This document shows positions 28,249-36,910 of a stretch of DNA of 64,000 nt, piece by piece. Position numbers and translations under genes: made by a program. This stretch comes from Candidatus Nitricoxidivorans perseverans (lineage in GTDB: Bacteria; Pseudomonadota; Gammaproteobacteria; Burkholderiales; Rhodocyclaceae): contig CP107246.1 of assembly GCA_030246985.1 (NCBI GenBank), positions 684,282 to 748,281 on the forward strand, read 5' to 3'. The notes beneath the pieces were generated by a model that did not search any database, was not told where the DNA came from, and saw only the letters and a program-made list of their open reading frames with translations. Within the stretch, counting starts at the first letter, position 1. The number at the start of each line of letters is the position of its first letter.

Positions 28249-29535
28249 TCACAGCAGTCCGAGCGCCAGCCCCAGCGCCGCGCAGGCGCCGATCACCTTC
28301 ATGATGTCGACCTTGTACTTCCACAATGCGAGGAAGGCTGCAACGGCGACCGCCACTGGCAACCATTCGAACGGCCCGGCGAAGGGCGCGGCCTCCGTCG
28401 CCTGCGGCCAGAAGGTGTGCCAGGCGAAGAACACCGCGAGGTTCATGATCACGCCGACCACGGCGGCGGTGATGCCGGTGAGCGGCGCGGTGAACTTCAG
28501 CTCGCCGCGGGTCGCCTCGACCATCGGCCCGCCGGCCAGGATGAACAGGAAGCTCGGCAGGAAGGTGAAGAAGGTCGCCACCGTCGCGCCGGCCAGCCCG
28601 TCACCCATGTAGCCGACCCAGGTCACGACCATGATGAGCGGCCCGGGCGTGGTTTCTCCCAGCGCCAGGCCGTCCATCATCTGCGGGCCGGTCAGCCAGC
28701 CGAAGTGCTCGACAGCGCCCTGATAGACGTAGGGCAGCACGGCGTAAGCGCCGCCGATGGTCAGGAATGCGGCCTTTGTGAAGAACTCGCCCATGTCGAA
28801 CAGGGTCTTCGATCCACCCAGCGCCGCCATCGACACAGCCCAGACGGCGACGAAAATTGCGGTGGTGGCGATCAGCTTGCCCCAGGAAAATTTCGCGTGT
28901 GCAGGCGGCGGCGTGTCGTCGTCGATCAGCGCCGGGCCGTAGGCCTTGTGCGAGGCGCCGTGGCCGCCGCCGCCCTTGAATTTCGAAGGCAGAAGCTTGC
29001 CGCCGATGGCGCCGAGGATGCTGGCAGCCAGCACGATCCAGGGGAAGTCGATCTTGAAGAAGAAGATGCCGATGAAGGCCAGCGCGGCGATGGCGGCCAG
29101 CACCTCGTTCTTTATCGCCTTGGAGCCGATGCGCCAGGCGGCGAACAGCACCACCGCGACCACCGCCGGCTTGATGCCGTAGAAGATGCCGGCGACCAGC
29201 GGCACGTCGCCGAAGTTGAGATACACGGCGGCGAGCGCCGAGAGCAGCACGAACGCGGGCAGGAAGAACAGCGCGCCGGCGACGATCGCACCGCCGATGC
29301 CATGCATCAGCCAGGCGATGTAGATGGCGAGTTGGGTTGCCTCCGGCCCTGGCAGCAACATGCAGTAGTTGAGCGCGTGCAGGAAGCGGTGCTCGGAAAT
29401 CCAGCGCCGCTTCTCGACCAGTTCCTGGTGCATCATCGAAATCTGACCGGCGGGACCGCCGAAGCTGATGAAGCCGAGCTTGAGCCAGTATTTGAAGGCT
29501 TCGCCGAGGGATGGGGGAGCGGGAAGGTCAGGCAT
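28249..29535 (-). CDS. chrA: Chromate transporter ChrA (CHR family, two-domain)
   Basis: ChrA exports chromate from the cytoplasm by membrane-potential-driven antiport. The 428-aa protein consists of two homologous CHR halves. The N-terminal half shows SFGGPAGQISMMHQELVEKRRWI and LLPGPEATQLAIYIAWL. The second half shows FLTIGGAYAVLPYVY and ALGETTPGPLIMVVTWVGY. Together they give about 10-12 helices. It overlaps the upstream chrB-like gene by 8 bp, forming a chrBA unit. Confidence 0.94.
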   Translation of the reverse strand: MPDLPAPPSLGEAFKYWLKLGFISFGGPAGQISMMHQELVEKRRWISEHRFLHALNYCMLLPGPEATQLAIYIAWLMHGIGGAIVAGALFFLPAFVLLSALAAVYLNFGDVPLVAGIFYGIKPAVVAVVLFAAWRIGSKAIKNEVLAAIAALAFIGIFFFKIDFPWIVLAASILGAIGGKLLPSKFKGGGGHGASHKAYGPALIDDDTPPPAHAKFSWGKLIATTAIFVAVWAVSMAALGGSKTLFDMGEFFTKAAFLTIGGAYAVLPYVYQGAVEHFGWLTGPQMMDGLALGETTPGPLIMVVTWVGYMGDGLAGATVATFFTFLPSFLFILAGGPMVEATRGELKFTAPLTGITAAVVGVIMNLAVFFAWHTFWPQATEAAPFAGPFEWLPVAVAVAAFLALWKYKVDIMKVIGACAALGLALGLL

Positions 29536-30271
29536 CGTCGTTCACCTTGCGGAAGTTGTCGTAGAGGCCGTCGAAGACGCGGCGCGACTCGGTCAGCAGC
29601 CTGTCGTCATCGGGCGCGGCGGCGCGCAGCCCGCCCAGCACGGCCTCGACACCCGCCGCCTCCGGCACCGATACGCCACCGACGTCGAGGCAATGCACGA
29701 TGGCGCCGATCTTCGCCAGCGCGGGGTCGGTGTCCAGCCCGAAGCTCGCCATCAGCACTTCGAAGGTCACGCGGCTACCGACATGGGTGAACGCCGCGCC
29801 GTCGAAGTCGAATCCGAGCGCGGACTTCGGGCACTTCTTCGGGCTGTCGATCCAGAGGAATTTCGCCTTGCGGTCGATGAAGCGGGAAATCAGCCAGGCG
29901 CTGGCCATGCGGTCGATCCATAGGTTTTTACGCGTCGCCCAGGTGCGGCCCTGAAAGTCAGCCGCGGCGAGACGGCGAATCTCGCCCGTGCCGGCGCGCG
30001 GTTCCCCGTCGCGATCGAACAGGGCGGCGAAGCGCGTCGTCTGTTCGGCCTCGGTGACGACCGTCAGGACCTCGGCGCTACCGCCGGCGGCAACGACGTT
30101 TTCAGCCAGCCGCGCCAGCGTTCTTGCACCCGAGGCCGGCAGCAGCCACGCGCCGTCGCGCAACGCGGCACAGCCGGCGGCCTTGACGCCGCGCCACAGG
30201 CGCATGCGCGCGGCGGCGGGCTTTGTGGGGAGGCTGGCGACCAGCAGCCGCCATTGCGTGGAATCGTTCAT
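29528..30271 (-). CDS. chrB: Chromate resistance protein ChrB-type
   Basis: The 247-aa protein has an N-terminal ChrB regulator-like domain (about 5-75, with LPASGARTLARLAE) and a C-terminal chromate-resistance exported-protein-like domain (TRKNLWIDRMASAWLISRFID... FDFDGAAFTHVGSRVTFEVL). ChrB senses chromate and regulates chrA in characterised systems. Its ATG sits inside a 26-bp palindrome (30266-30291), and no Shine-Dalgarno is visible, suggesting a short-leader or leaderless, autoregulated transcript. Confidence 0.88.
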   Translation of the reverse strand: MNDSTQWRLLVASLPTKPAAARMRLWRGVKAAGCAALRDGAWLLPASGARTLARLAENVVAAGGSAEVLTVVTEAEQTTRFAALFDRDGEPRAGTGEIRRLAAADFQGRTWATRKNLWIDRMASAWLISRFIDRKAKFLWIDSPKKCPKSALGFDFDGAAFTHVGSRVTFEVLMASFGLDTDPALAKIGAIVHCLDVGGVSVPEAAGVEAVLGGLRAAAPDDDRLLTESRRVFDGLYDNFRKVNDDA

Positions 30272-30291
30272 GTATCAGATGCTACATGAAC
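30266..30291. promoter_or_regulatory. 26-bp palindrome overlapping the chrB start codon
   Basis: GTTCATGTA and TACATGAAC are perfect 9-bp arms around an 8-nt centre. The chrB ATG (30269-30271) is inside one arm. A candidate -10 (TAATAA on the minus strand, about 30300) lies just upstream. This is a probable operator for ChrB or the neighbouring ArsR-type regulator. Confidence 0.7.
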
Positions 30292-30325
30292 GTTTTACTT
30301 ATTACAACAGCCCGGTCTCCACCGT

Positions 30326-31006
30326 TCAAACCTCCACCGGTAGCCCCGCCGCCTTCCACTCGGGGAAGCCGTCCTCAAGGCGGCGCGCGCAGCAGCCCTT
30401 CTCGCGCAGCCGTTCCACGGCCTCGACCGAGAATAGGCAGTAGGGCCCGCGGCAGTAGGCCACGATTTCCCTGCCTCGGTCGCCATGAGCGCACTGCGCC
30501 AGCTGATCGATGCATTCGGCCAAGCGGTCCGGCGGCATGTTGATGGCGCCGGGCAGGTGTCCGGCGGCGAACTCCTCGGGCGGGCGCACGTCGAGCACCG
30601 TGACCAGACCCGCCCGGACCCGCTCCAGCAGTTCGGCCGCCGGAATCGGCTCCAGTTCGTCGCGCGAGGTCACGAAGGTCCGGATCAGATGATTCACCTC
30701 GGCGTTGCGATCCTCGGCGATATGGCGCAGGGCGGAGATCAGGGCCACCACGTCCGGGCCGGCCAGCCTGTGAAAGACCCGCAGCCCCTCCTTGCGGGCG
30801 TGCAGCAGCCCGGCCTGGCGCAATTCGGCCAGATGCTTGGAGGTGTTGGCCACCGACATGCCGGTCATGCGGGCCAGCTCATCCACGCCCCGCTCGCCCT
30901 GGGCCACCAGTTCGATCAACGCGAGCCGACCCGGCGTCGACAGCGCATGCGCGATGCGGGCCAGATGGACGAAAACATCGGATTTGAAATTTCGTGCTTG
31001 ACTCAT
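30326..31006 (-). CDS. ArsR-family regulator fused to a rhodanese domain
   Basis: The 226-aa protein joins an N-terminal ArsR winged HTH (about residues 10-95; GRLALIELVAQGERGVDELARMTGMSVANTSKHLAEL) to a C-terminal rhodanese (about 125-222; DVRPPEEFAAGHLPGAINMP). The catalytic loop cysteine is in CRGPYC. Such fusions sense reactive or sulfane sulfur through persulfidation. It is divergent from the DsrE/SQR-like operon, with a palindrome between them, so it likely represses that operon. Chromate genes lie downstream on the same strand. Confidence 0.92.
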   Translation of the reverse strand: MSQARNFKSDVFVHLARIAHALSTPGRLALIELVAQGERGVDELARMTGMSVANTSKHLAELRQAGLLHARKEGLRVFHRLAGPDVVALISALRHIAEDRNAEVNHLIRTFVTSRDELEPIPAAELLERVRAGLVTVLDVRPPEEFAAGHLPGAINMPPDRLAECIDQLAQCAHGDRGREIVAYCRGPYCLFSVEAVERLREKGCCARRLEDGFPEWKAAGLPVEV

Positions 31007-31014
31007 GCCCTATA

Positions 31015-31032
31015 TTCAACTACTTTGTTGAA
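31015..31032. promoter_or_regulatory. Inverted-repeat operator between ArsR-rhodanese and DsrE genes
   Basis: TTCAAC-TACTTT-GTTGAA is a perfect 6-bp dyad with a 6-nt spacer, 8 bp from the regulator start and about 40 bp from the dsrE-like ATG. ArsR-family dimers bind such sites. Confidence 0.65.
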
Positions 31033-31070
31033 CAGTTGTCCATCATCCCAACAGCGCCGAGGAGCCACGC

Positions 31071-31427
31071 ATGAAAATCCTGTTCATCTTCAACCACGAA
31101 CCTTACGACGGCACCGATGTTACTTGGAACGGGCTGCGCCTGGCGAGCAAGCTGCGCGAGACCGGGCAGGAGGTTCGCGTATTCCTGATGAACGATGCCG
31201 TCGACATGGCGCGCGACGCCTGCCAGCCGCCGGATCACTACGACCAGGACCTGTCCGGGATGCTGCGGGAACTGATCGCCCACGGGGTGCCCGTCGAGGT
31301 CTGCGGCACCTGCATGGCGCGATGCGGCATCCACAAGAACCAGCCCTACTTCAAGGGGGCGAACAAGTCGACCATGGCCAAGCTGGCGGAATGGGTCGTG
31401 GACAGCGACAAAGTGCTGACCTTCTGA
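31071..31427 (+). CDS. DsrE/DsrF-family sulfur-relay protein
   Basis: This 118-aa protein has the DsrE-like fold (KILFIFNHEPYDGTDVTWNGLRLA at the N-terminus). A cysteine-rich loop CGTCMARCG near residue 80 holds the candidate persulfide-carrying residue. DsrE-type proteins shuttle sulfane sulfur between enzymes. GAGGAG precedes the ATG. It is the first gene of an operon under the divergent ArsR-rhodanese regulator, 2 bp from the flavoprotein gene. Confidence 0.9.
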   Translation: MKILFIFNHEPYDGTDVTWNGLRLASKLRETGQEVRVFLMNDAVDMARDACQPPDHYDQDLSGMLRELIAHGVPVEVCGTCMARCGIHKNQPYFKGANKSTMAKLAEWVVDSDKVLTF

Positions 31428-31429
31428 TC

Positions 31430-32581
31430 ATGAAAACCGTCCTCGTACTCGGCGCCGGCCTGGGGGGTCTGGTCGCGGCCGAGACGCTGCGCAAGCTCCT
31501 GCCGCCCGAAGACCGCGTCATCGCGGTGGATCGCACCGACCGGCATTACTTTCCGCCTTCGCTCCTGTGGATGATGGTGGGCGACCGGCAGCCCGAGGAC
31601 TTCACCCGTTCGCTGGACCGGCTGTCGGAGCGCGGCGTGGAACTCATCCGGGGCGACGTCACGCGGATCGACCCGCGGCGACGCGAGGTCGACGTCGACG
31701 GGAAGACGATCGCCGCCGACGCGCTGGTGATCGCGCTCGGCGCCGACTACGCGCCCGAGGCCGTGCCGGGGCTCAAGGAGGCCGGGCTGGATTTCTACAC
31801 CATGGAAGGCGCGCTGGCGGCCCGCGACGCGCTGGACCGCTTTACCGGTGGACGCATCGTATTCATGACCGCCTCGCCGCTCTACAAGTGCCCGGCCGCG
31901 CCCTACGAGGCGGCGCTGCTCGTGGAGGCCTTCCTGCAAAAACGCGGCCTGCGCGGGAAAACAACGCTGGAATTCTTCGCGGCCGAACCGCAGCCGATGC
32001 CCGTGGCCGGCCCCGACGCGGGCGCGGCGCTGACCGGCATGCTTGAGGCGCGCGGCATCGCCTATCATCCGGCGCATCAGGTGAAGGAGGTCGATGCCAC
32101 CGGCCACCGCATCGTCTTCGCGAATGATGTCACGGCGGAATTCGACCTGCTGCTCGCCGTGCCGCCGCACCGCGCGCCCGCCGTCGTGCGCGAATCGGGG
32201 CTGACCAACGAGGCCGGATGGATCCCGCTCACCGACCGCCATACGATGCAGACGAAGTTCGAGAACGTATACGCCATCGGCGATGTCACGATGATTCCGC
32301 TCGCGATGGGCAAGCCGCTGCCCAAGGCCGGCGTATTCGCGCACGGCCAGGCCGAAACGGTGGCGCACAACATCGCCCACGCCTGGACGGGCAAGGGCGA
32401 GCCGCGCCGTTTCGAAGGCTACGGCATGTGCTTCATCGAAACGGGGCTGGGCCGCGCCGGCATCGGCAAGGGCAATTTCTACGCCGAGCCGCTGCCGCAG
32501 GTGGCGCTGAAGCCGCCGGGCCTGCTCTGGCACTTCGGCAAGATCCTGTACGAAAAATACTGGCTGTACCGCCGTTTTTAA
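31430..32581 (+). CDS. FAD-dependent sulfide:quinone oxidoreductase-like protein
   Basis: The 383-aa flavoprotein has the N-terminal dinucleotide motif (VLVLGAGLGGLVAAETL), the second FAD motif (NVYAIGDVTMIP) and a KCPAAPYEAAL segment typical of the SQR/flavocytochrome-c sulfide dehydrogenase group. The C-terminus is basic and aromatic (GKILYEKYWLYRRF), consistent with membrane association. True SQRs use two or three redox cysteines; here the one in KCPAAP is clear and the rest are not, so the substrate may be sulfide, polysulfide or another thiol. It is translationally adjacent to the DsrE gene. Confidence 0.85.
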   Translation: MKTVLVLGAGLGGLVAAETLRKLLPPEDRVIAVDRTDRHYFPPSLLWMMVGDRQPEDFTRSLDRLSERGVELIRGDVTRIDPRRREVDVDGKTIAADALVIALGADYAPEAVPGLKEAGLDFYTMEGALAARDALDRFTGGRIVFMTASPLYKCPAAPYEAALLVEAFLQKRGLRGKTTLEFFAAEPQPMPVAGPDAGAALTGMLEARGIAYHPAHQVKEVDATGHRIVFANDVTAEFDLLLAVPPHRAPAVVRESGLTNEAGWIPLTDRHTMQTKFENVYAIGDVTMIPLAMGKPLPKAGVFAHGQAETVAHNIAHAWTGKGEPRRFEGYGMCFIETGLGRAGIGKGNFYAEPLPQVALKPPGLLWHFGKILYEKYWLYRRF

Positions 32582-32591
32582 GGAAGGACGC

Positions 32592-34913
32592 ATGTCCGGC
32601 TTTTCGCTCGTCGAATTTTCAATCCGCCGCCCGAAGCTCGTCGTCTGGGCGACCGTGGCGCTGACGCTGCTGTTCGGCACGCAGTTCCCGAAGATCCGCA
32701 CCGACACCAACCCGAAGAACATGCTGCCGGAGACGTCCGACGTGCGCGTCTGGAACGATTCGGTGGACAAGACTTTCGCGCTCTACGAGGACACCATCGT
32801 CGTTGGGATCGAAAACGAAGCGGGCGTGCTCAACCGGGAAACCCTCGGCCGCATCGCCCGCATCACCGACGCCATCCTCGCGCTGCCCGGCGTGGCCAGC
32901 CGCGACGTCAACGGCTTCACCACCATCACCAACGTCACCGCCGAGGCCGGCACGCTCAAGGTCGGCCCGCTGATGCCGGGCGCGCCGAAGACGGATGCCG
33001 AGGTCGAGGACCTGCGCCGCGCGTTGTCCAGCAACGCGCTGCTCATGGACCGCGTCATCTCGAAGGACGGCAGGACGACGGCCATCTACGTGCCGCTGGA
33101 GAAGGGCGCAAAGGGTACGAATGGCGCCGAGATCGCGCAGAAACTGCGGGAAATCGTGGCGAAGGAAACCGGGGCGGAACGCTACTACGTCGCCGGCGAT
33201 CCGGTGGCCCGCGACACCTTCGGCGCGGAGATGTTCAAGCTCATGGGCATCTTCTCGCCCATCGCCGGCGCGATCATGTTCGCCGCCATCCAGCTCATGT
33301 TCCGCAACCTGTCGCTGTCCTTCGCCATGATGGGCGTGGCCATGGCGGCGATCATATGGAGCATCGGCCTCTTGATCGGCGCGGGATTCCCGGTGCATAT
33401 CATGAGCTCGATGGCGCCGGTATTCCTGATGGCCATCGCCACCGACAGCATCCACATCTTCAACGAGTTCTATTTCCGCTACCGGGAAAAGCACGACAAG
33501 CTCACGGCGATCCGCGAGACCATGGCGGCCGTGAGCCGGCCGGTGCGATTCACGGCGCTGGCCACCGCCACCGGCTTCGCCGTGCTGCTGTTCATGAACA
33601 TCGTTCCGGTGCAGGTCTTCGGCGGCCTCATCGCCTTCGGCACGGTCATCCTGCGCCTGTTCTCATTCAGCCTGATCCCGGCCATCCTCACCTTCGTCAA
33701 GGAGGACAAGCTCGCCGGCGCCGCCGCGCACGAGAGCGTTGAGCTGGACCGCACCGCGCGGATGCTGCGCGGCATCGGGAGCATCGGCGCCACGCGGCCC
33801 CTGGCCACCGTCCTGGTGGGACTGACTCTTGTGGCGGCGGCCATCGTCGGCACCACGAAGATCCACGTCAACAACAACCTCGTGGCCTGGTTCAAGGACG
33901 GCAGCGAAATTCGCGTGGCCGACACCGCCATGAACAAGGCGCTGGGGGGCACCTCGCTGGGCTACCTCGTGGTGAAGCTGCCCAAGGCCGACGACATCAA
34001 GCGGCCCGAAACCCTGCGCTGGATCGAGGGCCTGCAACGCCACCTGGAAGAGATGCCGGTGGTGGGCAAGACCTTCTCCGTGGCCGACACCGTCAAGCGC
34101 ATCAACCGCGTGCTGCACGACGACGATGCGAAGTTCGACGCGGTGCCGGAAACGCAGGACACGGTCGGCCAGTATCTCTTCCTGTTCAGCATGTCGGCCA
34201 AGCCGTCGGATCTCGACAACGTCGTCGACGCTTCATTCCAGCAGGCGGCCGTCTGGGTTCAGATGAAGACCTGGGACGCCGAGGCCATGCGCCAGGTGAT
34301 CGACGCGGCGAAGTCCTACCAGCGGAGCTATCCGGTGGCCGTCGAGGTAAAGCCGGCGGGCATCGCCTACTTCAACCTCGTGTGGAACGACGAAGTGCTG
34401 GGCGACCTGGTGCTGGGCCTCACGCTGGCGCTGGTGGTCGTGTTCGTCATCCTGGCGCTGGACTTCCGCTCGGCCCGGTGGGCGCTGGTCGCCTACGTGC
34501 CGCTCGTGTTCACCATCCTGCTCATCTACGGCGTGGTCGGCTTCACCGGCAAGGATTTCGACATGCCGCTGTCGGTGATGAGCACGCTGTCGCTCGGCAT
34601 GGCGGTGGATTTCGCCATCCACTTCGTCAGCCGCTTCCGGCAGCATCTCGCCGAAACCGGCGGCAGGACGGACGAGGACATCCGCGCGGCGCTGCTGTGG
34701 ACGGCGGCGCGTCCGGGCAAGGGCATCTTCCGCAACGCCGTGCTCTTCGCCGCCGCCTTCTCGGTGATGCTCTTCGCGCCGCTCACGCCCTATATGGCGG
34801 TGGGCGCCTTCATCGTCGCCATGATGATGATCTCGGCCCTGCTCACCATCCTGTACCTGCCGGCCCTCGTCATGCTGGGGCGACGCTGGCTGATTCCAAA
34901 TAAAGGAGACTGA
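32592..34913 (+). CDS. RND-superfamily (MMPL/HpnN-like) exporter
   Basis: The 773-aa inner-membrane protein has two repeats of one helix, a periplasmic loop and five helices. The proton-relay-type motifs are near residues 265-285 (APVFLMAIATDSIHIFNEF) and 660-680 (STLSLGMAVDFAIHFVSRF). Relatives (MMPL, HpnN, predicted exporters) move hydrophobic or lipid cargo toward the outer membrane. It is followed by a lipoprotein-sorting-like protein and a barrel protein, so a complete envelope export route is implied (inference). The link to DsrE/SQR genes is unexplained. Confidence 0.88.
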   Translation: MSGFSLVEFSIRRPKLVVWATVALTLLFGTQFPKIRTDTNPKNMLPETSDVRVWNDSVDKTFALYEDTIVVGIENEAGVLNRETLGRIARITDAILALPGVASRDVNGFTTITNVTAEAGTLKVGPLMPGAPKTDAEVEDLRRALSSNALLMDRVISKDGRTTAIYVPLEKGAKGTNGAEIAQKLREIVAKETGAERYYVAGDPVARDTFGAEMFKLMGIFSPIAGAIMFAAIQLMFRNLSLSFAMMGVAMAAIIWSIGLLIGAGFPVHIMSSMAPVFLMAIATDSIHIFNEFYFRYREKHDKLTAIRETMAAVSRPVRFTALATATGFAVLLFMNIVPVQVFGGLIAFGTVILRLFSFSLIPAILTFVKEDKLAGAAAHESVELDRTARMLRGIGSIGATRPLATVLVGLTLVAAAIVGTTKIHVNNNLVAWFKDGSEIRVADTAMNKALGGTSLGYLVVKLPKADDIKRPETLRWIEGLQRHLEEMPVVGKTFSVADTVKRINRVLHDDDAKFDAVPETQDTVGQYLFLFSMSAKPSDLDNVVDASFQQAAVWVQMKTWDAEAMRQVIDAAKSYQRSYPVAVEVKPAGIAYFNLVWNDEVLGDLVLGLTLALVVVFVILALDFRSARWALVAYVPLVFTILLIYGVVGFTGKDFDMPLSVMSTLSLGMAVDFAIHFVSRFRQHLAETGGRTDEDIRAALLWTAARPGKGIFRNAVLFAAAFSVMLFAPLTPYMAVGAFIVAMMMISALLTILYLPALVMLGRRWLIPNKGD

Positions 34914-34914
34914 C

Positions 34915-35700
34915 ATGAAACGATGGATTGCCATTCTCGCGTTGCTGGCGCCGCTGTCCGCGCTCGCCCTCACTGGCGAGGAAGTGATGAAGAAGTCGCA
35001 GGCAGCCTTCTACTACCCCGGCAAGGACTTCAAGGCGCGGGTGCTCATGAAGCTCGTCAACAAGGACGGCCATGAGCGGGTGCGCGAGATGACCATGCTG
35101 AGGAAGAACGCCGGCGAGGCGGGCGGCGACCAGAAATACTTCATGGTCTTCTTCCAGCCGGCGGACGTGAAGGACATGAGCTTCATGATCCACAAGTACC
35201 CGGCCAGGGACGACGACCGCTGGATGTTCATTCCCGCCATCAACATGGTCAAGCGCATCGCCGCGCAGGACAAGCGGTCCAGCTTCGTCGGCTCGGACTT
35301 CACCTACGAGGACGTTTCCGGCCGCGATATCGAGGACGACACGCACGCCGTCGAGCGCGATGAAAAGGTCGGCGCCCGCGACTGCATCGTGGTGAAGAGC
35401 ACGCCGAAATCGGGAGACGCCGACTTCGGCCACAAGCTCACCTGGGTGGACAAGGCCAGTTTCCTGCCGGTCAAGGAGGAACAGTTCGACAGGAAGGGCG
35501 CGCCCTACAAGCAGTTCTCCGCCGATGAGGTGAGCGACGTCAAGGGCCGCCCGACGGTCGTGAAGCGCACGATGAAGAACCTTCAGACCGGCCACCGCAC
35601 CGAGGTGGCCTACCTCAAGACCGACTACGACCTCGGCATCGAGGACAGCTTGTTCTCCGAGCGGTTCCTGAGGCAGCCGCCCCGCAAATGGACCGACTGA
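34915..35700 (+). CDS. Outer-membrane lipoprotein-sorting (LolA-like) periplasmic protein
   Basis: The 261-aa protein has a Sec signal (cleavage after LSALA, about residue 19) and a LolA/LppX-like half-barrel (KYFMVFFQPADVKDMSFMI, DDRWMFIPAINMVKRIAA, DLGIEDSLFSERFL). Such proteins accompany MMPL/RND exporters and ferry lipidic cargo across the periplasm. It begins 1 bp after the RND stop and overlaps the next gene by 13 bp. Confidence 0.9.
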   Translation: MKRWIAILALLAPLSALALTGEEVMKKSQAAFYYPGKDFKARVLMKLVNKDGHERVREMTMLRKNAGEAGGDQKYFMVFFQPADVKDMSFMIHKYPARDDDRWMFIPAINMVKRIAAQDKRSSFVGSDFTYEDVSGRDIEDDTHAVERDEKVGARDCIVVKSTPKSGDADFGHKLTWVDKASFLPVKEEQFDRKGAPYKQFSADEVSDVKGRPTVVKRTMKNLQTGHRTEVAYLKTDYDLGIEDSLFSERFLRQPPRKWTD

Positions 35701-36800
35701 CCGCCGCAATTCTGTTGCTGCTGCCGCTCTCCGCCCAAGCCGAGGCGACACTTTCCGGCTTCGCCCAGCAGAATGCCGCCTTCAACACCGTGGCCGCGAA
35801 TCCGGACGGCCAACAACATCACAAGTGGTTGGAAGAGCGCATCCGGCTCAAGCTCGACGCCGGCGCCGGCGACTGGCGGCTCTCCCTCAAGGGAGACATC
35901 GCCTACGACCATCTCGGGCGTCAGGAGGAAACCGAGCTGCGCGAGGGCTATGCCGACTACGTCGCCGGGAATTGGGACCTTCGCGTCGGCCGGCAGGTCG
36001 TCACCTGGGGCCTGGGCGACCTCGTGTTCGTCAACGACGTTTGGCCCAAGGACCACGAGGCGATGTTCGCCGGGCGGCCGATGGAATACCTCAAGCGCGG
36101 CGTGGATGCCGTCAAGCTGAGCGCCTATCCGGAATTCGCCTCCTTTGAGCTGGTCGCCTCGCCGGAATTCCGAGAGAGCCGCACACCGGATTCGCTCCGC
36201 TTCCATACCGGCATGCCCGCGCTTGCCACCCTCAAGCCGCGTCGTGGCGAAGCCGGGGTCCGCGTCTACCGCGACATCGCCGGATGGGACGCGGCGCTCT
36301 ACCTCTACCGCGGCTACCAGCGCACGCCCTCCGTCCGCTCGGACGGGGTCTTCCATTACCCTGAACTGGCGACATTCGGCGCCAGCCTTTCGGGCCGCGC
36401 AGGCAGCGGCGTGCTGAATCTCGAACTCGCCCGCTACGACTTTTCGGGCATCGAGGCACCGCCCTCGCAGACGCGCGCCCTGGCGGCATGGCAGACCCAG
36501 CCTTGGGAGGACTTTAGCCTCAACCTCCAGTACTACGTGGAGCGCGACATCCGCACGAACAACACGGTCGGGGTTCGCGCCACACAGATGTTCCTGCACC
36601 AGACGCTGCGGCTTTCCGTCTATGCCTCGCACCGCCTCCACGACGGCGACAGTTTCGTAAACCCGGAACTGCGCTACAGCTTCACCGACCGCCTGTGGGG
36701 CGCCCTCGGCGCCAATCTCTTCGATGGAACCGCTACGGGGCCGTTCGGGCAACTGTCGCGCGACGACAATCTGTATTTGCAGGTGCGTTACGAATTCTGA
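35688..36800 (+). CDS. Outer-membrane beta-barrel protein (DUF1302-like)
   Basis: The 370-aa product has a signal peptide (LLPLSAQAEA, cleavage about residue 19), many alternating amphipathic strands and a terminal phenylalanine (LYLQVRYEF), the usual barrel-assembly signal. The segment VGRQVVTWGLGDLVFVNDVWP is typical of the DUF1302 porin-like family found beside RND exporters. It would complete the envelope pathway begun by the RND and LolA-like proteins. A 110-bp gap follows before the convergent selD with no clear terminator. Confidence 0.82.
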   Translation: MDRLTAAILLLLPLSAQAEATLSGFAQQNAAFNTVAANPDGQQHHKWLEERIRLKLDAGAGDWRLSLKGDIAYDHLGRQEETELREGYADYVAGNWDLRVGRQVVTWGLGDLVFVNDVWPKDHEAMFAGRPMEYLKRGVDAVKLSAYPEFASFELVASPEFRESRTPDSLRFHTGMPALATLKPRRGEAGVRVYRDIAGWDAALYLYRGYQRTPSVRSDGVFHYPELATFGASLSGRAGSGVLNLELARYDFSGIEAPPSQTRALAAWQTQPWEDFSLNLQYYVERDIRTNNTVGVRATQMFLHQTLRLSVYASHRLHDGDSFVNPELRYSFTDRLWGALGANLFDGTATGPFGQLSRDDNLYLQVRYEF

Positions 36801-36910
36801 GCCGGCTGCTGATTCGATGGGTGCCACCACAGGCTCAGTGGAACCGCGGACTAATGGCTGTTTCGCTGCCGTACTCCCGCCAGCTTGACAACGGTCGCTT
36901 TCTGACGCGG

